The notes under the pieces: model-generated
The model's database searches: none
What the model was told of the DNA's origin: nothing
What the model saw: only the letters and a program-made list of their open reading frames with translations
NCBI RefSeq assembly: GCF_025602895.1
Contig: NW_026516233.1
Location: 372,001 to 436,000 of the forward strand
Origin: Polychytrium aggregatum
Taxonomy: Eukaryota > Chytridiomycota > Chytridiomycetes > Polychytriales
Direction: 5' to 3'
Length of the DNA stretch: 64,000 nucleotides
Made by a program: the position numbers and the translations under genes
Shown here: one piece after another, positions 1 to 9,176 of the stretch
Position numbering within the stretch: the stretch's first letter is position 1
Layout of the letters: the number at the start of each line of letters is the position of its first letter

Positions 1-166
1 CATCACCGCGGTGGCATCCTTCTTCATCGGCGTCTACGTCTGGCATCCGTACATTGAAAAGTGGGCCATGGCCGACCCCGAGATGCGCAAGAAGATCCCA
101 GGCTACCAGCAGGAGCAGCAGGAGCAGCAGGAGCAGCAGCAGTCTGCGAGTTCGCCCCCAGCTTGA
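1..166 (+). CDS. 3' end of a small membrane protein (partial, function unknown)
   Basis: Reading from base 2, an open frame enters from the left edge and stops with TGA at 164-166. The visible 54 residues hold one hydrophobic segment (ITAVASFFIGVYVW), then a charged stretch and a Gln/Glu-rich tail made of repeated QQE units. This looks like the C-terminal end of a small single-pass, perhaps organellar, membrane protein, but I do not recognise the family. The beginning of the gene lies outside the window, so start and length are unknown. Confidence 0.55.
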   Translation, partial: ITAVASFFIGVYVWHPYIEKWAMADPEMRKKIPGYQQEQQEQQEQQQSASSPPA

Positions 167-448
167 GCCCGTGCCGATCGATGCTCTGTTTCCAAAGGCA
201 CAGAGTCAGCTATTGTCATCGGGATGGCCCGTCGCTGCGAGTGCATGTGTGTTTTTTGTTGTTATTATTGTTGTTTTTTCCCTGGAGCACCGACTCCATC
301 GCCATCTCAACGATCCAACCCTGTCAATATATTGTGCAGTTCATTCCAAAGGGCCGTCCGCCAGGTGCCGTGCAGACGACTCGCCCATTTCCGACACCGA
401 TTGCCACCCGCCAGTCCTGACCGGGCTCTTCTCGAGGCCCGTGTCGGC

Positions 449-1318
449 TCAGGCCATGCTGTTGCTCTGGAGGGGCCCGACTGGGGTCTCTTCGCTGGTT
501 GAGCGCCCGGCAGAAAGCTTGATGAGCTTGGCGATAAAGTTGTTGACGACGCAGAACAAGTAGATGTCGACGACCCAGAAGAACGCCGTGACGGCATATC
601 CGATCGTTTGAGTGGGGTCATAGATGGAGAAGATGAGGAAGATAAGATAGACGATGAGCTCGGTCGCGATGGCTGCAATCAGGACCTTGCCCTCTTGCTG
701 GGCACTCTCAAAGTCGGTGCGGCGACCGGGCTTCTGGCTGGTGGTGCTCGCCCGAGACGAGCCGTGGAGGAGCTTGACGGAGCTGTTGAGTTGGTAGAGG
801 CGGTACATCATCAGGGCATGCAGACACACCAAGTTGGCCTCGAGCCCCATGTTGAAGACAAACTGGTAGTACGTCGATACATCCCACGAGGTGATCCCAT
901 AGATCATGAGGAGGAAGTAGAGGTCGTTGACGCCGTAGATGATCGGCATGATGCCAAAAATAAAGAGCCAGGGATACGTGGGCTCGTTGTTGAGCGTCAT
1001 TACTCTCAGCCTCAAGACGTAGGACCATCCGATGGAGGCCGAGCCGACGCAATCGCCCAGGGCAAAGAGGAAGCTTGCGAGCTGCGTGCATGTCCAGTCG
1101 TTTGCGCATGGACCAAACATCTGCCCCATGATTCCCACACAGAAGAAGCACGAAAACACAGTGGCGAGAGCCATCAGCGTGTGGATTTGCAGTCCCTGTC
1201 GAATCTTGAAGACCCGATCCCACTTGACGAAATTTGTCGAGTGGATGGCCAGGGATGCGGCGGCTAGATACGTGAAAAAGGCAAAGATTTGGGCATCTTG
1301 GAGCACGCTCGGGTCCAT
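449..1318 (-). CDS. Seven-TM-type integral membrane protein (uncharacterised)
   Basis: A single-exon frame of 289 residues starts at the ATG at 1318 (MDPSVLQDAQ). An in-frame extension to 1480 exists but lacks hydrophobic character and probably reads 5' UTR. About seven hydrophobic segments alternate with short loops: FAFFTYLAAASLAI, TLMALATVFSCFFCVGIMG, LASFLFALGDCVG, WLFIFGIMPIIYGV, FVFNMGLEANLVCLHALMM, ATELIVYLIFLIF and FFWVVDIYLFCVV. The C-terminus is Ser/Thr-rich and probably cytosolic. The topology resembles fungal seven-TM receptor or transporter-like proteins, but no diagnostic motif is visible. The next gene (1935-2846) is also a multi-TM protein on the same strand, though the two sequences do not look closely related. 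Confidence 0.7.
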   Translation of the reverse strand: MDPSVLQDAQIFAFFTYLAAASLAIHSTNFVKWDRVFKIRQGLQIHTLMALATVFSCFFCVGIMGQMFGPCANDWTCTQLASFLFALGDCVGSASIGWSYVLRLRVMTLNNEPTYPWLFIFGIMPIIYGVNDLYFLLMIYGITSWDVSTYYQFVFNMGLEANLVCLHALMMYRLYQLNSSVKLLHGSSRASTTSQKPGRRTDFESAQQEGKVLIAAIATELIVYLIFLIFSIYDPTQTIGYAVTAFFWVVDIYLFCVVNNFIAKLIKLSAGRSTSEETPVGPLQSNSMA

Positions 1319-1934
1319 GTTGGTTCGGGGCTGCGGCAGATGCGAGGCTTCTGGAAAGCAGAATCTGGTCTGATGTGCTGAGGTAGTTGGTCGAAGAGGG
1401 ACGAGAAAGGTCCGAGGATCTTGAAAGGGACGGGGCAGGGTCGACAGCAGGCAATCATAAGCCCGGACAGACGTCACCACGGCACTCGGGTAAAAGTGTG
1501 ATTGCCGCCGAGCATTTGAATGTCATTATGCAGGTTCTGGCTAGGGTACTTGGAGACGAGCACCAGGATGACATCATTTTGGCGGCTGAGTCCACTTTCC
1601 TCATTGCAAAATGGGATTATGCAATTGACCCGCCATCCTGATTGCAATCGATCCGGAGGGGGCTGTGCTGCCGACCATCGCTCATACATCCCACCCGTCG
1701 CTCATACATCCCACCCGACCCTCGGATTACGATGCCCCCGGACATACAGCACAGTCATAGCTCAGACATATATTGAATTAACAAAGTCGCCAAATTTGCA
1801 AAGTCGTAACTTGTTCCGCAGAAAAGCGCCTACTTTTGATCAAGAAAAGTGGGAGGAAGAGGGGGGGGGAATGGTGCTGGCATCTGCTCGCATCGGATGC
1901 ACGGCGAGAAGCGTGGGTCATTTGCTCGAGCTGC
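1319..1934. other. Intergenic: promoter of 449-1318 and 3' flank of 1935-2846
   Basis: No supportable gene. The segment has a G tract near 1861 and AT-richer DNA around 1770-1810, and should hold the promoter of the downstream minus-strand gene and the 3' UTR of the upstream one. A short imperfect direct repeat (tcatacatcccacccg) occurs at about 1682-1715. Confidence 0.5.
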
Positions 1935-2846
1935 TCAGATATTGCTGGTGTCGGCTTGCTTCTCGGTTTCGTCGCTCGCGGGCTCCAGCTTCTCGACCTG
2001 CCGGGGCATCAGGAAGGGACTTGCGTACACCAGCTCGGGCAACAAGCTGAGGACATAGAATGTGGCTTCGGGAATGACGGCTGGGGCGGTGCCGACGGCG
2101 CCGTTGCTATAGAGTCCGTAGCCGGTTCGCACGATCAGCATGACGACCTGGAGAACCAGGATGGACGAGTTTGCGACAACATACGACCCCGACTGAGCCG
2201 GGCGAGGCAGCCGCAGGGCCTCAAGCAGAGTCCAGCCGCAAACAGCGAACTGGATCCAGGTAAAGACGGCGATGCCCCAGGAGCCAGCGAGTCTGAGCGT
2301 GGTGGCGGTCGGGTCGACGGGGACACCTGGGGGGGTGTTCAGGATCCAGACGGCACCCGTGATCAGAGCGGTGATGATGATGAAGAGCAGTATCGATGAG
2401 GCGCCCTGGATGCGATCGAGCTTGCCCAGCTCTCTGCGGCCCAGAGAGTTGACGCGGTGGGAGGCGGATGCTTGGCCTTGGCCTTGGTTCTGGCCGTGGC
2501 CGTGCTTGAGATGGATGATGGACTTGTTGACCCTGACGAGGTTGGCGCTCAGCGTGCGCACCAAGGGCAGCAGAGCCACGCTCATCAGGACTTCGGCGGT
2601 GATGAGGAGACCCAGGTTGGACGCAAACGCATCAGTTGTCAAGAGAGCGCGGGAGATCATGCCGGCAGCCCGGAAGGTGGCCCAGGCGATCATGATGTAG
2701 AAGGTTGGCCGGGCCGGCCGAGTCTTGCAGCGGACGAGATTGAAGAGCAGGATGAGGTCCGTGGCCACAAAGATGGCCGAGGCGACGACGGCAGGGACAA
2801 AGGTCCAGCCGAGATAGTCGGCGTATCGAATTTCGGTGCTTGACAT
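1935..2846 (-). CDS. Multi-pass membrane protein, about 7 TM (uncharacterised fungal family)
   Basis: Single exon, 303 residues, starting at the ATG at 2846 (MSSTEIRYADYLG). The frame stays open upstream to 3143, but that part crosses a GGT microsatellite and reads as proline runs, so the shorter start is preferred. Hydrophobic segments include FVPAVVASAIFVATDLILLF, LGLLITAEVLMSVALL, ILLFIIITALITGAVWIL, WGIAVFTWIQFAVCGWTLL and SSILVLQVVMLIVRTGYGL. A His/Gln/Gly-rich loop after the third segment carries short repeats (GHGQNQGQGQ). The C-terminal 25 residues are acidic and soluble. The layout (short N-tail, seven helices, soluble C-tail) resembles fungal RTA1-like or DUF7702-like proteins, but I cannot assign either. 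Confidence 0.7.
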   Translation of the reverse strand: MSSTEIRYADYLGWTFVPAVVASAIFVATDLILLFNLVRCKTRPARPTFYIMIAWATFRAAGMISRALLTTDAFASNLGLLITAEVLMSVALLPLVRTLSANLVRVNKSIIHLKHGHGQNQGQGQASASHRVNSLGRRELGKLDRIQGASSILLFIIITALITGAVWILNTPPGVPVDPTATTLRLAGSWGIAVFTWIQFAVCGWTLLEALRLPRPAQSGSYVVANSSILVLQVVMLIVRTGYGLYSNGAVGTAPAVIPEATFYVLSLLPELVYASPFLMPRQVEKLEPASDETEKQADTSNI

Positions 2847-3442
2847 TTGGGCGAACGACTGATTCTGTTGTGGTGGTGGTGGTGGTGGTGGTGGTGGGAC
2901 TGAGGCGCTTGGGATGAAGGCTGGAAGCAGGCTGGAAGCAGGTTGAGTGCGGGCTGGACGAGATGATGGAGAGGCACAGAGGACGCTGGGCGAGCGGTAT
3001 ATATGCGCGGTCGGGGCGTGGGTCCAAGCGGCCGGGCTTGGCGTGCCCCTCCCACGGCCAGGGAGCTGATTGGCGGAATGCGGGCTTGGCGATCGATGGG
3101 TCCGTCGTGCCGGCTGCGACAACGGCTTCCAAAATCTTGGCACGGCACCGGGGCCATCGAGCCGAGAAACAAGGCAAACAAGGCGGGCGGCGCGGTGGAG
3201 CGCGGGGAGGGGACGGACGTGTGATTGGCCCGAGCGGGGCGGCCAACGCGGCGTGCATTCGCTCTCCGTTCAAATTTGGATCGGTGGACGGACAAGCAAA
3301 TGTGTATTCGTCACAGTTGATGAGAACAGAAAAAGGGGTCATTCGATTCAATTTCAAGATGTTTGTCTTTGGTTGTAGGTTGGATGTGGTCAAAGCCGCG
3401 GCTGTTGCGGCAGCGGTCCAGGGCCGAGGGGTGCCGCGGCTC
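2847..3442. other. Intergenic with GGT microsatellite
   Basis: Region between two minus-strand genes. It holds a (GGT)n tract at 2868-2896 just upstream of the 2846 start codon, GC-rich DNA likely to be promoter, and the 3' flank of the SH3 gene ending at 3443. No convincing gene on either strand. Confidence 0.5.
2868..2896. repeat. (GGT)n microsatellite in a 5' UTR or promoter
   Basis: About nine consecutive TGG/GGT triplets lie roughly 25 bases upstream of the minus-strand start codon at 2846. Their translation in the extended frame would give a proline run, one reason to reject the longer start. Confidence 0.85.
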
Positions 3443-5930
3443 CTACGATGGCAGGAAACGCTCCGCTCCAAGGGGAGCGACAGAGTCTTGGTGGATGCGG
3501 CCCGAGAGCCCGGTGGTTTGGTTGAATGCCTGCAAGGTTGCAGGTAGAGACGCATTAGGACGGCGCGGATGTGCAGGATGCATCCAGGTGCTGTGACCCA
3601 GAGAGCAAGCAGCCGACAACGAAGAGCCACGACTCCACAGAATACCCATCCTCAACTTGCCTGAGCATATCCGTTCTGGAACTCTTGAGCCACGAGCACC
3701 ACATCGCCGATGTTGAGAGCAAGGCCAGCGGCGTCGTCTCGGGATGTAGCCTTGATGGCGACATAGCGCGATGCGGCTTTGGACTCGTCCGAGGTCGAAC
3801 TCGGTCCAGGCATTCCGGCCGGGAGATACACCGAAGTGGGCTGGCCAAAACTCTCGGCCGGACGCTGATAGCTGCCGAGCTGGAACTTTTCGTCAACGAA
3901 GACGGGCTGTCCGGCCGGAGTGGCCGAAACCTGGTGATAGTTGGGCGGGGTACCCACGTTCGCCGCAGACTGGAAAGAGTCGCGGGGTCCAGATGGGTTG
4001 TAAAAGCCGCTGGTGGGTCGGCCGTTGCTATCCAAGAATCCTTGGGGAGATGGATAGGGGGCAGCCGAATAGGACACGTGCGACGGATGGCCCGAGTTCG
4101 GGGCGTAGGCTGTGCTCACTGGGTAAGGCTGACCCGCGGGATATGCAGCGTCCGAGGCATATGGGGCGCCGTAGGGTGCAGAAGGATGAGGCGAAGGAAG
4201 AAAAGACTGACGAGGAGACTGGTACGGAGCCTGAGGAGACAGCTGCTGGGGCGGCAAGGGCTGGCCCGGGAGAGGCTGGGCAGGAACAGAATGAGGAGGA
4301 TATGGGTGGCCGGGATGCTGAGGGTGGGCGAATCCTTGGGTCGCAAAAGGCTGGACCGGGGGTGCCTGCGACGAGTACGGCTGGCTGGCTGGAGGGGGAG
4401 GAGCACCACGGGTATCGTATCCCTGGTGCGACTCGACGACGCTGCTATTGACGGTCGGCTGGCTCCTGGGCTGGGAAGCGGTACTGGAGAGGGTCGAGGT
4501 CGGGCGGGCTTGATCCTGCTTCGGGTTCTTAGAGCCGAATCGGCGCCAGGCTATAATACCACCGACAAGAACTGCGAGCGCTGGAGACGGATCCATGACA
4601 AGCCAATGAATATAGAGACCGACCCATGGCAATAACCGCATCGGCGTGCATTCGGGTTTTGCCACACGCTGTTCATCAGACCAAGGGCCATCTGGCTGCA
4701 CGGCTCCGTATCGGATCTCTGTCGAAGACTTACCGAGAATCCCGCCGACGGTACCTCCAATGATGGCGGCTGAGTTGCCCGAGCTTTGAGTGTCTGGGGA
4801 CGGGGTCGCGCTGGGGGTCAAAGACGCAACGACGCTCTTGGTTGTGGTCGGGACAACGGTCTGGTTGGGAAACCCCGAGGGAAGGGCCAGCAAGGGGTTG
4901 TTGAAGACGCCACCTTCTCTGTAGATGGTGAAGAATGTACCCGAGTCGTTGCTGTCGATGACACAGGTGTTGGAGCGAGTGTCGGTATAGGCAAGCTGGC
5001 ATGTGTTGCACTTGGAATCGCTGCAGCCGTAGAGCTCGAGCTGGCCGTTGTTGGCGTTTTGGAGGGTGAGGGCGTAGACGCCGGTCATCACCAAGGTGCA
5101 GGTTGGGTAGACGGGGATACGGTTGGCGAGGAAAGCCGAGGAGCATGAGGTGTCGCCCATGGAGAAGGAGTAGTAGTAGAAGTAGTTGGTGTTGAAACCC
5201 GGGTCCCACAGGCTAGCGGAGGCAAGTACAGCATGGAGGAAAAGTGGCATCCAGCGGTCAGGGCGGCGTTGGCGACAGCGGCCGAGTTTTCGAAGAGCGG
5301 GTGTGCGGGGCGATGGCAGGATGGGGCCTTCCAAGGGCTCATGCCAACCGACTCGAGTAGAGCCGAGCCACAACGAGAGCGAGAGCGTCGACACAGGGAT
5401 AATACTCACGCTGTCGTCGTGTAGTCCGAGGACGAGATGGCGCCGGTGATATAGTTCGAGGTGCACGGGTTCGACGAAGCCGTCGAGAAGGACCCAACGA
5501 CCTGACAGCCAGTTTTGCAGGTGGCATCGGTGCCGCAGGAGTTGACGAAGGCTGTGTTCGTGGCCGAGGAAACGGAGATGTACTGGCAAGAGCTGTTGGT
5601 GGTTTGGGTGGCTGCAAAACAGGCGCAGCGGTTGGAGGCAAGGACGACGTCGCCCAGGTTGAAAATCGCAGTGGCAGGCGATGTGACGCCGACGAGGCAC
5701 TCGGGCGAACTATAGTTGGCCTTGTGCTTGGCGAGCCATTGGACCTGGGCCGGGTTGATGGGGATGACTGTGGTGGACATGCTGGGAGACAGGCGCGGAA
5801 AGCGGACTGGGCCCAGGAGAGGGAGTTTGGGCGATACGGGAGACGCCGGGGGGGGGGAGGAGCAGGATGGATTGCTGCAGAGAGCAGAAACGAGATGGGC
5901 GACGAGAAGCCAGCGGCACAAGACGCACAC
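3443..5930 (-). CDS. Single-TM receptor-like protein with C-terminal SH3 domain (4 exons)
   Basis: Exons on the minus strand are 5930-5411 (ends at 5410/5411), 5212-4734, 4580-3661 and 3529-3443. The phases join cleanly: TTA|LWDPGF, GGIL|ALAVLVGG, YAQ|AFNQTTG. The protein begins with a likely signal peptide (MCVLCRWLLVAHLVSALC), followed by a Cys-rich ectodomain with many Cys in exons 1-2 and a Ser/Thr stalk. One TM helix spans the exon 2/3 junction (AAIIGGTVGGILALAVLVGG). A long Pro/Gln/Ser/Tyr-rich cytoplasmic tail leads to a C-terminal SH3-like fold (RYVAIKATSRDDAAGLALNIGD onward). The last intron uses a GC donor (CAG|GCAAGT). A paralogue with the same architecture, and the same last intron position, lies at 53133-55129. 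A role as cell-surface sensor or scaffold is inferred from domain order only. Confidence 0.72.
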
Positions 5931-6059
5931 TGACGCGGCATGTCTACTACAGAATGAAATGGGGACACCGTTTCTAACCAGGACAGTGTTTTTTTCTGGA
6001 ACCTGAATACACCCACCCGCTCATCGCATTCACGGCAAACACAGCACCATCTTGATATC

Positions 6060-6345
6060 GAGAAACCACACTTTGTCCAGAGGGTCGAGTGAATGCACCA
6101 CAGTCACACATCGAGACATCAATGCCTCGCGGAACATGATCTCGGTATGCCAGTCGATCATCGCCACAGGAGATCGACCGGGTGTATTCAAGACTGTGCT
6201 TCCCAAACCAACCAAAACCACTCGATTGCCAACCAGGACGGGAAACAATCTCACGGCTTGCTCACTGGAGTCTAAGGAAGTTCGGCTGGTTCAGATATCT
6301 GAAGCCAGGAAGGGGAAGTGTCCCGTTTCTTTCTGGACCGACTGT
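6060..6345 (+). mobile_element. Fanzor 3'-end relic A (C-terminal coding remnant plus terminal repeat)
   Basis: In one frame, bases 6103-6210 encode a 36-residue segment that aligns without gaps to the last 36 residues of the intact Fanzor at 34999-37359, with 22 identities by eye (shared strings RDxNAxRNMI, VCxSI and RPxVF, ending LPK). It includes the RuvC-III Asp context. The homology continues upstream to a HFV match with frame disruption, so the gene is broken. About 110 bases downstream, at 6319-6337, lies a string matching the element's terminal repeat (tgtcccgtttctttctgga). No transposase or upstream Fanzor domain remains. This is a dead coding fragment, but it keeps the region from the zinc finger to the element end. 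Confidence 0.75.
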
Positions 6346-6445
6346 ACTGGTCGCCGTTCGCTGTGGCCAATTGGTGTCCACGAGCGTCGTCTGTCGATGG
6401 CATTCGATCCATGTTCGGAAAGCTCAAGCTGCTCATCCGCCAAAT

Positions 6446-6540
6446 ATCCACACTCTGTCGCACATCTGTTCGAGTGCAGAATCGCAGCATCCATCAGAAT
6501 GATCCCTGTGTGCAAGCCGATTGAGGTAACAGATCGTTAA
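6446..6540 (+). mobile_element. Fanzor 3'-end relic A2 (second degraded copy)
   Basis: The frame ending with TAA at 6538-6540 reads IAASIRMIPVCKPIEVTDR, matching the INASRNMISVCQSI part of relic A and the VNAARNMITVCRSI part of the intact Fanzor. The DNA just upstream (ccacactctgtc) also resembles relic A (ccacactttgtc). It lies only about 100 bases after relic A's terminal repeat, in the same orientation, which suggests tandem or nested insertion. It is too short and diverged to encode anything. Confidence 0.5.
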
Positions 6541-6688
6541 TTCTCAATGACCCCCCCCCAGACACATTTCCAAACACAACCCGGGCTCTGGAGCAAGGTG
6601 AAGATCATGATATTCCTTTCGCTTTGCGGGCGTCACATCTGGGGAAACACCACTCACCCTGCCCCTCGGCGAGCGATGGCCAGGGCAA

Positions 6689-8164
6689 CTATATGAACAG
6701 CTCTTCGAAGCTGCTGATGGCCCACTCAAAGTTCTGCTCGGCAGCCTTGCGATAGCGGGCGGCGAGGCCAGTATCCTTGGCGGTGCCTCGGCCGCGCTGG
6801 TGAGACCAATCCAGCTGGTTCTGGCCGTATCGGTTGCCCTGGTCGGCCGATTTGCGGCACCACTCGATTGCTTTGGCATTGTCGCTCTTGACGCCGTATC
6901 CCCAGCCATAGCAAAAGCCAACCATCCACTGGCCGTACGAATTGCCCTGGTTTGCTGCCTTGCTGTACCATGGGAACGCCTTCTTGTAGTCCTCCGACAC
7001 CCCCCAGCCAGACCAGTAGCATGTTCCCAGCCAGAACTGGCTGTCGCTGTGGCCCTGCTTGGCAAGCTTTTCAAACATCGCTGCTGCCTTCTTTTGGTCC
7101 TCTTGAGTCCCGCATCCATTCACCAGGCACACGGCCATGAGATGCTTGCACAGCCATTCATGGTGAGATCCCAACTGGCACAGTTCGAAAAACTTGCGGG
7201 CGGCCGGCGAGTTGGACGAGCCGCCGCCATGAGCCAGGCATTCTTTCTCGCCGAGGGGAAACTCTTTCGATTTGCTGTCTCGGATAATCTGGACGCCTTT
7301 TTGCTCGTCTCGCTGGGTACCCCGGCCGAGGTAGTGCATCCACCCAACCATGTGGGTGGCGATGGACTTGATGGCGAGGTCGGTGGATTGGGTGCTGACT
7401 TGATGCCACTGGCCGAGGGCATCGACGTCGCTCTGCTGGACACCATGCCCGATGAATGAGAACCAGGCTCGCAGGAACACGATACGGAGCCGGCCGCTGT
7501 CGCTGCCTTGGTCGGCAGCCTTGGCATACCACTTGATGGCAGTGTTGTAGTCTTGGCCGATTCCTTCGCCGTTCTCAAAGCATCGGCCGAGGGCAACTTG
7601 AGCTTGAGGCATTCCTCTGTCCGCAAGATGGCGGTACAATTCGACAGCTCTGGTATGGTCTTGGTTGACGCCCGTTCCGCTGAGACAACACTCGGCCAGA
7701 TGAAACTGCGCCATGGAGTGGCCTGTGTTGGCTGCATTCTCCAGATGTTGGAAGATTTGCTGTTGTGCGGCGTCCTTTGCAGGGTCGCTCACCGATGTTC
7801 CGGCGGCGAGGTCGACTTGCAGGATCCTGGCCAGGAAATACGAGGCGGCAGCGTTTCCCTGGCCGGACTGGGCGGCGAGCCAGGAGCGGTCGGCTGTGTC
7901 TTGAACAGTGCACTTCAGAGAAAGGGCAATCATGTCGCTCGGTGTGAGGCCAGCCACCAGCCATCCGTCAGGACGACACAGCTCAGCTTCCTCGCACCAG
8001 GTGCGAAAGCGATTCGCCTTGAAGCTCAAGAGAGGCTTGGCCCGCCTGCAAACGAGGAGCAGGGTCTTGATTTCGTCAAGACCGAGGGAAAGCAGGAAGC
8101 TATCGTTGAAGCACAGAATCGCGAGGATGTCAGGATTGTGGCTGTCGATGGCCAATGGAGTCAT
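6689..8164 (-). CDS. Sel1-repeat protein with N-terminal F-box-like module
   Basis: Single exon, 491 residues, start at the ATG at 8164 (MTPLAIDSHNPDILAIL). The frame is open to 8512, but that extension overlaps Fanzor relic DNA, so the inner ATG is preferred. Residues 1 to about 70 form a Leu-rich helical module (DILAILCFNDSFL..LLLVCRRAKPLL) that resembles the N-terminus of the LRR protein at 14365. The rest is a solenoid of about eight Sel1-like (TPR-like) repeats with the usual signatures: AQFHLAECCLSGTGV, AQVALGRCFENGEGI, SQFWLGTCYWSGWGV, YGQWMVGFCYGWGYGV and ANQGNSYGQ. Sel1 proteins are generally adaptors in signalling or degradation complexes; an F-box-type role is inference. The Sel1 part resembles the C-termini of the two kinases at 16438 and 31451, without the kinase. 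Confidence 0.82.
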   Translation of the reverse strand: MTPLAIDSHNPDILAILCFNDSFLLSLGLDEIKTLLLVCRRAKPLLSFKANRFRTWCEEAELCRPDGWLVAGLTPSDMIALSLKCTVQDTADRSWLAAQSGQGNAAASYFLARILQVDLAAGTSVSDPAKDAAQQQIFQHLENAANTGHSMAQFHLAECCLSGTGVNQDHTRAVELYRHLADRGMPQAQVALGRCFENGEGIGQDYNTAIKWYAKAADQGSDSGRLRIVFLRAWFSFIGHGVQQSDVDALGQWHQVSTQSTDLAIKSIATHMVGWMHYLGRGTQRDEQKGVQIIRDSKSKEFPLGEKECLAHGGGSSNSPAARKFFELCQLGSHHEWLCKHLMAVCLVNGCGTQEDQKKAAAMFEKLAKQGHSDSQFWLGTCYWSGWGVSEDYKKAFPWYSKAANQGNSYGQWMVGFCYGWGYGVKSDNAKAIEWCRKSADQGNRYGQNQLDWSHQRGRGTAKDTGLAARYRKAAEQNFEWAISSFEELFI

Positions 8165-9176
8165 GGCGACGAACGAGGGAAGGGAACTGGTGTTGGTTGT
8201 GGTGTGCGATGGCCGGACAAGGGCATATCCAGGCGCAAACGACGAAGGCGACGGGAGGTGAGGATGCGGCCGGGGGGGGGAAATCGGAGAAACTGGTGGG
8301 ATGGTGGCGACATGCCAGCAAATCGGTCGGAATAAATTAGTCGGAATAAATTGGTTGGTGGATAACGACTTGTGTCGGTGGGGTGGGCGTTGGCAACCAA
8401 TGCTTCCAAACGTCGGCATGATCTGCGGGATCTGCGGAATCGAGACATCAATGCCAGCCAATGACAGTCGCAAGTGGATCCAAGACGGTGCTTCCCAGAC
8501 CAACGAACACAACTATCGCCAGCGAAATCAGGTAGGCATTCCCATGGTCTGCTCGCTGGGGGCCACAGATCGCTGCGAGGGACACTCGGAGACACACTGT
8601 CCCGCTTCGTTCTGAACAAGCCGAGAGATCAGTGCATGTTTCGTATTTTCATGGATGGAGTGCACGCAACTCGGTCGCTGCAATCTGTGTGCCGAACAAC
8701 GGCAGCAGCATGGCTTGAACAGCCGGAGTGCAAATCTGGGACTTGGCGATGACTGCTCAGCCGAGTCAAAGAAAGCGTCGCTGTATTGAGTGGCATGAGT
8801 GCGATGATGGTGCAATACTCCCAGTCATACTCTGCCAAACAGACAACCGAGACAAGACAGCCGACAAACGAGAAGAACAGCGAGTGGATATCAAGTGGGA
8901 AACAGCCCAGGGGAAGGTTGGGGCAGAGATGGAAATAACAAACACAATACAAAGCAATGACAGAAGGAGGAGTGTGCTTGCTGTGAGACTCAGTCGAGGA
9001 CAGTCGAGGACACTGGATCGATGGTGTGGTCGAACAACCAGGATCTGACTGGTGAGACTCTGGGTGAAGCACCGAGGGCTATCCAAGTGCAGTGCATCAA
9101 CTGCCACTGCCGGTCACTGCTGGCCATGCCTCAGGGCAACCCATCGGTGCAGCCTGGTCCAGCACATCTGTGCCGT
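8165..9176. other. Intergenic: Sel1 gene promoter, Fanzor relic B, NRPS-like gene 3' flank
   Basis: Two nearly identical ggaataaatt strings at 8328-8352 and a G run at 8272-8280 lie just upstream of the Sel1 start. Relic B follows at 8441-8622. From 8625 to 9176 I see no gene; the frames there lack family resemblance and read antisense to nothing known. Confidence 0.5.
8441..8622 (+). mobile_element. Fanzor 3'-end relic B
   Basis: Bases 8447-8467 read NRDINAS in one frame, matching the RuvC-III motif region of the intact Fanzor (NRDVNAA), and then hit a stop. The DNA that follows matches relic A in order: gacggtgcttcccagaccaac here against gactgtgcttcccaaaccaac in relic A. A terminal-repeat-like string follows at 8598-8615 (tgtcccgcttcgttctga). 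The spacing from coding end to terminal repeat is like that of relic A and of the intact element. Relics A and B appear to belong to one subfamily distinct from the intact element. Confidence 0.65.

Larger units (their letters stand above)
5931..6688. other. Intergenic region filled with Fanzor-element relics
   Basis: Between the SH3 gene start and the 3' end of the Sel1 gene. Most of the DNA can be explained as decayed 3' ends of Fanzor elements, described separately. A further string, GGACAGTGTTTTTTTCTGGA at 5981-6000, resembles the same terminal repeat. A run of C at 6551-6559 precedes the Sel1 gene 3' flank. Confidence 0.6.

Noticed and set aside
3571-4635. Long plus-strand frame opposite the SH3 gene
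   Set aside because: It is Arg/Gly-biased and antisense to exons whose splicing, signal peptide, TM and SH3 features are coherent.
8165-8512. N-terminal extension of the Sel1 protein
   Set aside because: Its first part is Fanzor relic DNA, and the inner ATG matches the start of the related LRR protein.
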